Source of the DNA: Bacteroidales bacterium UBA3724
GTDB taxonomy: Bacteria; Bacteroidota; Bacteroidia; Bacteroidales; P3
Direction: 5' to 3'
NCBI GenBank assembly: GCA_002371315.1
Contig: DFHL01000067.1
Coordinates: forward strand, 1-6,194
Length of the DNA: 6,194 nt
This document shows positions 5,021-6,194 of this stretch, in pieces (position 1 is the first letter of the stretch; each line of letters begins with the position of its first letter). Under the pieces are notes generated by a model, which was given only the letters and a program-made list of their open reading frames with translations, had not been told where the DNA came from and did no database searches. A program made the translations under genes and the position numbers.

Positions 5021-5557
5021 TCATACGCTTTCGCCCAGTCTGTAGGCCTCTTGCAGCTTGGCGTTGCCGGCAATCTCGTTGGGGCCGCCCACACCGCCGC
5101 AGAAAAGGTGCCCTTTGAGGGCCGACTTGCCGAAGCAGTCTATCCAGCCCTGCAGGCCGCTCTCGGCACGCGCGGGGACCTTGGCCTCGTCCTCGGCGGC
5201 GGTGGTCAGCAGGTAGACGTCGCGGAAGCGGTAGTCCTTGGGGAACATAGCGTTCATACGGTCGATGAGGGTCTTCATCTGGCCGCTCATCTCGTAGTAG
5301 TAGATGGGCGTGGCCCAGCAGACGACGTCGGCATTGAGCACGCTGTCCATAATGGCCGGCACATCGTCCTTGAAGATGCAGGCCCCCGTCTGTTGGCACG
5401 ACAGGCAGCCGACGCAGAAGCGGATTTCCTTGCCGCGCAGCGTGACGAGTTCCACCTGGTGCCCGGCGGCTTCGGCGCCTTTGGCAAACTGCTCCGCCAG
5501 GGCCTGGCTGTTCGAGCCAGCGCGGAGACTGGTTGATATTACGACTACTTTCTTCAT
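5021..5557 (-). CDS. Flavodoxin-fold NAD(P)H-dependent oxidoreductase, iron-sulfur-flavoprotein-like
   Basis: This 178-aa protein begins MKKVVVISTSLRAGSNSQAL, a beta strand plus FMN phosphate-binding loop (S10-S17). It then has a cysteine cluster C48, C51, C54, C60 with spacing C-x2-C-x2-C-x5-C, followed by the flavin-contact loop ATPIYYYEMSGQMKTLIDR (82-100). Length and order fit the NADPH-dependent FMN reductase family. The Cys spacing is the same as in the second flavoprotein of the window and as the 4Fe-4S motif of archaeal ISF, so a cluster is possible but not proven. There is no signal peptide, so it is cytoplasmic. Its ATG lies 1 bp after the TAA of the alpha/beta hydrolase gene, implying translational coupling, and a strong terminator follows. 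The probable role is flavin-dependent reduction of a small molecule such as a quinone or nitro compound; the substrate is unknown. Confidence 0.9.
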   Translation of the reverse strand: MKKVVVISTSLRAGSNSQALAEQFAKGAEAAGHQVELVTLRGKEIRFCVGCLSCQQTGACIFKDDVPAIMDSVLNADVVCWATPIYYYEMSGQMKTLIDRMNAMFPKDYRFRDVYLLTTAAEDEAKVPARAESGLQGWIDCFGKSALKGHLFCGGVGGPNEIAGNAKLQEAYRLGESV

Positions 5558-5558
5558 T

Positions 5559-6194
5559 TTATTTTAGGTTCTTGGTGAAAAACTCGGCCAGCGTGTCCCA
5601 GGGGATGTAGTTCTTCTCGCCACCGTCGTAGAGGTCGCAGTGGGTTGCGCCGGGAATGATGAGCAGCTGCTTGTTCTCGGGGACGGGATTGGGCTTGCCG
5701 ACGAAGTTGTAGCCGTCAGCTTTGCCCTCGACCATATAGTGGTAGGCGGCTTCGCCGAAATAGCGGCTGTGGGCCTCGCCACCGTGCATTATGAGGACGG
5801 CCGAGCGTATCTCGTTGATGTAGTAGAGGAAGCGGGCGTTGGCGTAGGCCTGTGTGCCGATGGCGCGCCAGCCGTCGTTGCTGTTGCCGCTGCGGGCGTG
5901 GTAGCCGCGCGGGGTCTTGTAGTAGGCGTGATAGTCCTTGACAAACTGCGGCGCGTCGTCGGGCACGGGGTCCACCACGCCGCCGGCCATCGCCATCGGG
6001 TCGGCCAGGCGCTGCTTGGCTTGGGCCTCGCGGGCCGCGTGGCGGTCGGCCTCGTTGTCGTTGGCGTCGAAGTAGCCGTTGCCGCTGACGCGAGTCATAT
6101 CGTACATCGTGCTGGCCACGGTGGCCTTGATGCGCGGGTCGGCAGCGGCGGCGTTGAGGGCGATGCCGCCCCAGCCACAGATGCCGATGATGCC
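5559..6194 (-). CDS. Alpha/beta hydrolase (dienelactone-hydrolase-like), C-terminal part, cut by window edge
   Basis: The frame is open from the right edge, so the N-terminus is missing; the last 211 codons are visible. The first in-view residues, GIIGICGWGGIALN, form a nucleophile elbow with Cys (TGT at 6177-6179) in place of Ser, as in dienelactone-hydrolase-type enzymes. VASTMYDM follows. The strand SAVLIMHGGEAHSRYF (visible residues ~131-146) lies where the acid residue is expected, and GATHCDLYDGG (~182-192) carries the probable catalytic His at about residue 185. A GTG at 6117-6119 could be mistaken for a start but cuts off the elbow, so it is internal. It is cotranscribed with the downstream flavoprotein (1-bp gap). 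A cytoplasmic location cannot be judged without the N-terminus. It likely hydrolyses an ester, lactone or related small molecule. Confidence 0.88.
   Translation of the reverse strand, partial: GIIGICGWGGIALNAAAADPRIKATVASTMYDMTRVSGNGYFDANDNEADRHAAREAQAKQRLADPMAMAGGVVDPVPDDAPQFVKDYHAYYKTPRGYHARSGNSNDGWRAIGTQAYANARFLYYINEIRSAVLIMHGGEAHSRYFGEAAYHYMVEGKADGYNFVGKPNPVPENKQLLIIPGATHCDLYDGGEKNYIPWDTLAEFFTKNLK

Noticed and set aside
4873..5118. 81-aa plus-strand open frame crossing the terminator
   Set aside because: It runs through the hairpin terminator and then antisense to the flavoprotein gene; no family resemblance.
4997..5536. 179-aa plus-strand open frame
   Set aside because: It is antisense to the flavodoxin-fold gene, with no motif; its start lies inside or next to the terminator.
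1..6194. tRNA, rRNA or transposase genes
   Set aside because: No cloverleaf-like sequences, conserved rRNA motifs or transposase signatures were seen on either strand.

Overview
The window looks like a chromosomal segment of a Bacteroidales bacterium, most likely Prevotellaceae-like. This rests on Bacteroidetes-type promoters (TTTG-N20-TATTTTTG, and a second TATTTTTG box), AT-rich leaders without clear Shine-Dalgarno sequences, a small lipoprotein with an acidic stretch after the lipobox Cys, and a stand-alone secreted YD-repeat protein. Protein families were assigned by reading motifs; no database search was possible. All supported genes lie on the minus strand, so transcription runs from high to low coordinates.

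Right to left in transcription order: (i) 6194-4965 holds the C-terminal part of an alpha/beta hydrolase with a Cys nucleophile elbow, followed after 1 bp by a flavodoxin-fold NAD(P)H/FMN oxidoreductase, and ends at a strong hairpin terminator. (ii) 4964-4250 is a ~310-bp gene-free leader with palindromes, then a 133-aa lipoprotein of unknown role. (iii) 4145-3375 encodes a secreted 256-aa YD/RHS-repeat protein. (iv) 3374-3059 is a regulatory region with a -7 promoter box and a 13-bp direct repeat spaced by 21 bp, suggesting AraC-family control. (v) 3058-1279 is a probable two-gene operon: a lipoprotein fusing two carboxymuconolactone decarboxylase (CMD) domains to a cupin, then a second flavodoxin-fold protein with the same C-x2-C-x2-C-x5-C motif, ending near a 14-bp hairpin. 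(vi) 1143-574 is an AT-richer island with its own promoter, encoding a DUF4160/DUF2442 pair. (vii) 546-1 is decayed DNA: an amidohydrolase fragment, a heptamer tandem repeat, and a 99-bp near-perfect palindrome built from 11-bp repeats.

The CMD-cupin lipoprotein, two flavoproteins, hydrolase and amidohydrolase remnant together suggest a small-molecule redox/hydrolysis or detoxification locus; the substrate cannot be read from sequence. The DUF4160/DUF2442 pair differs in composition and looks like an accessory module, possibly toxin-antitoxin-like. The most noteworthy signals are the left-end palindrome, the AraC-like operator, the DUF pair and the paired ISF-type flavoproteins.
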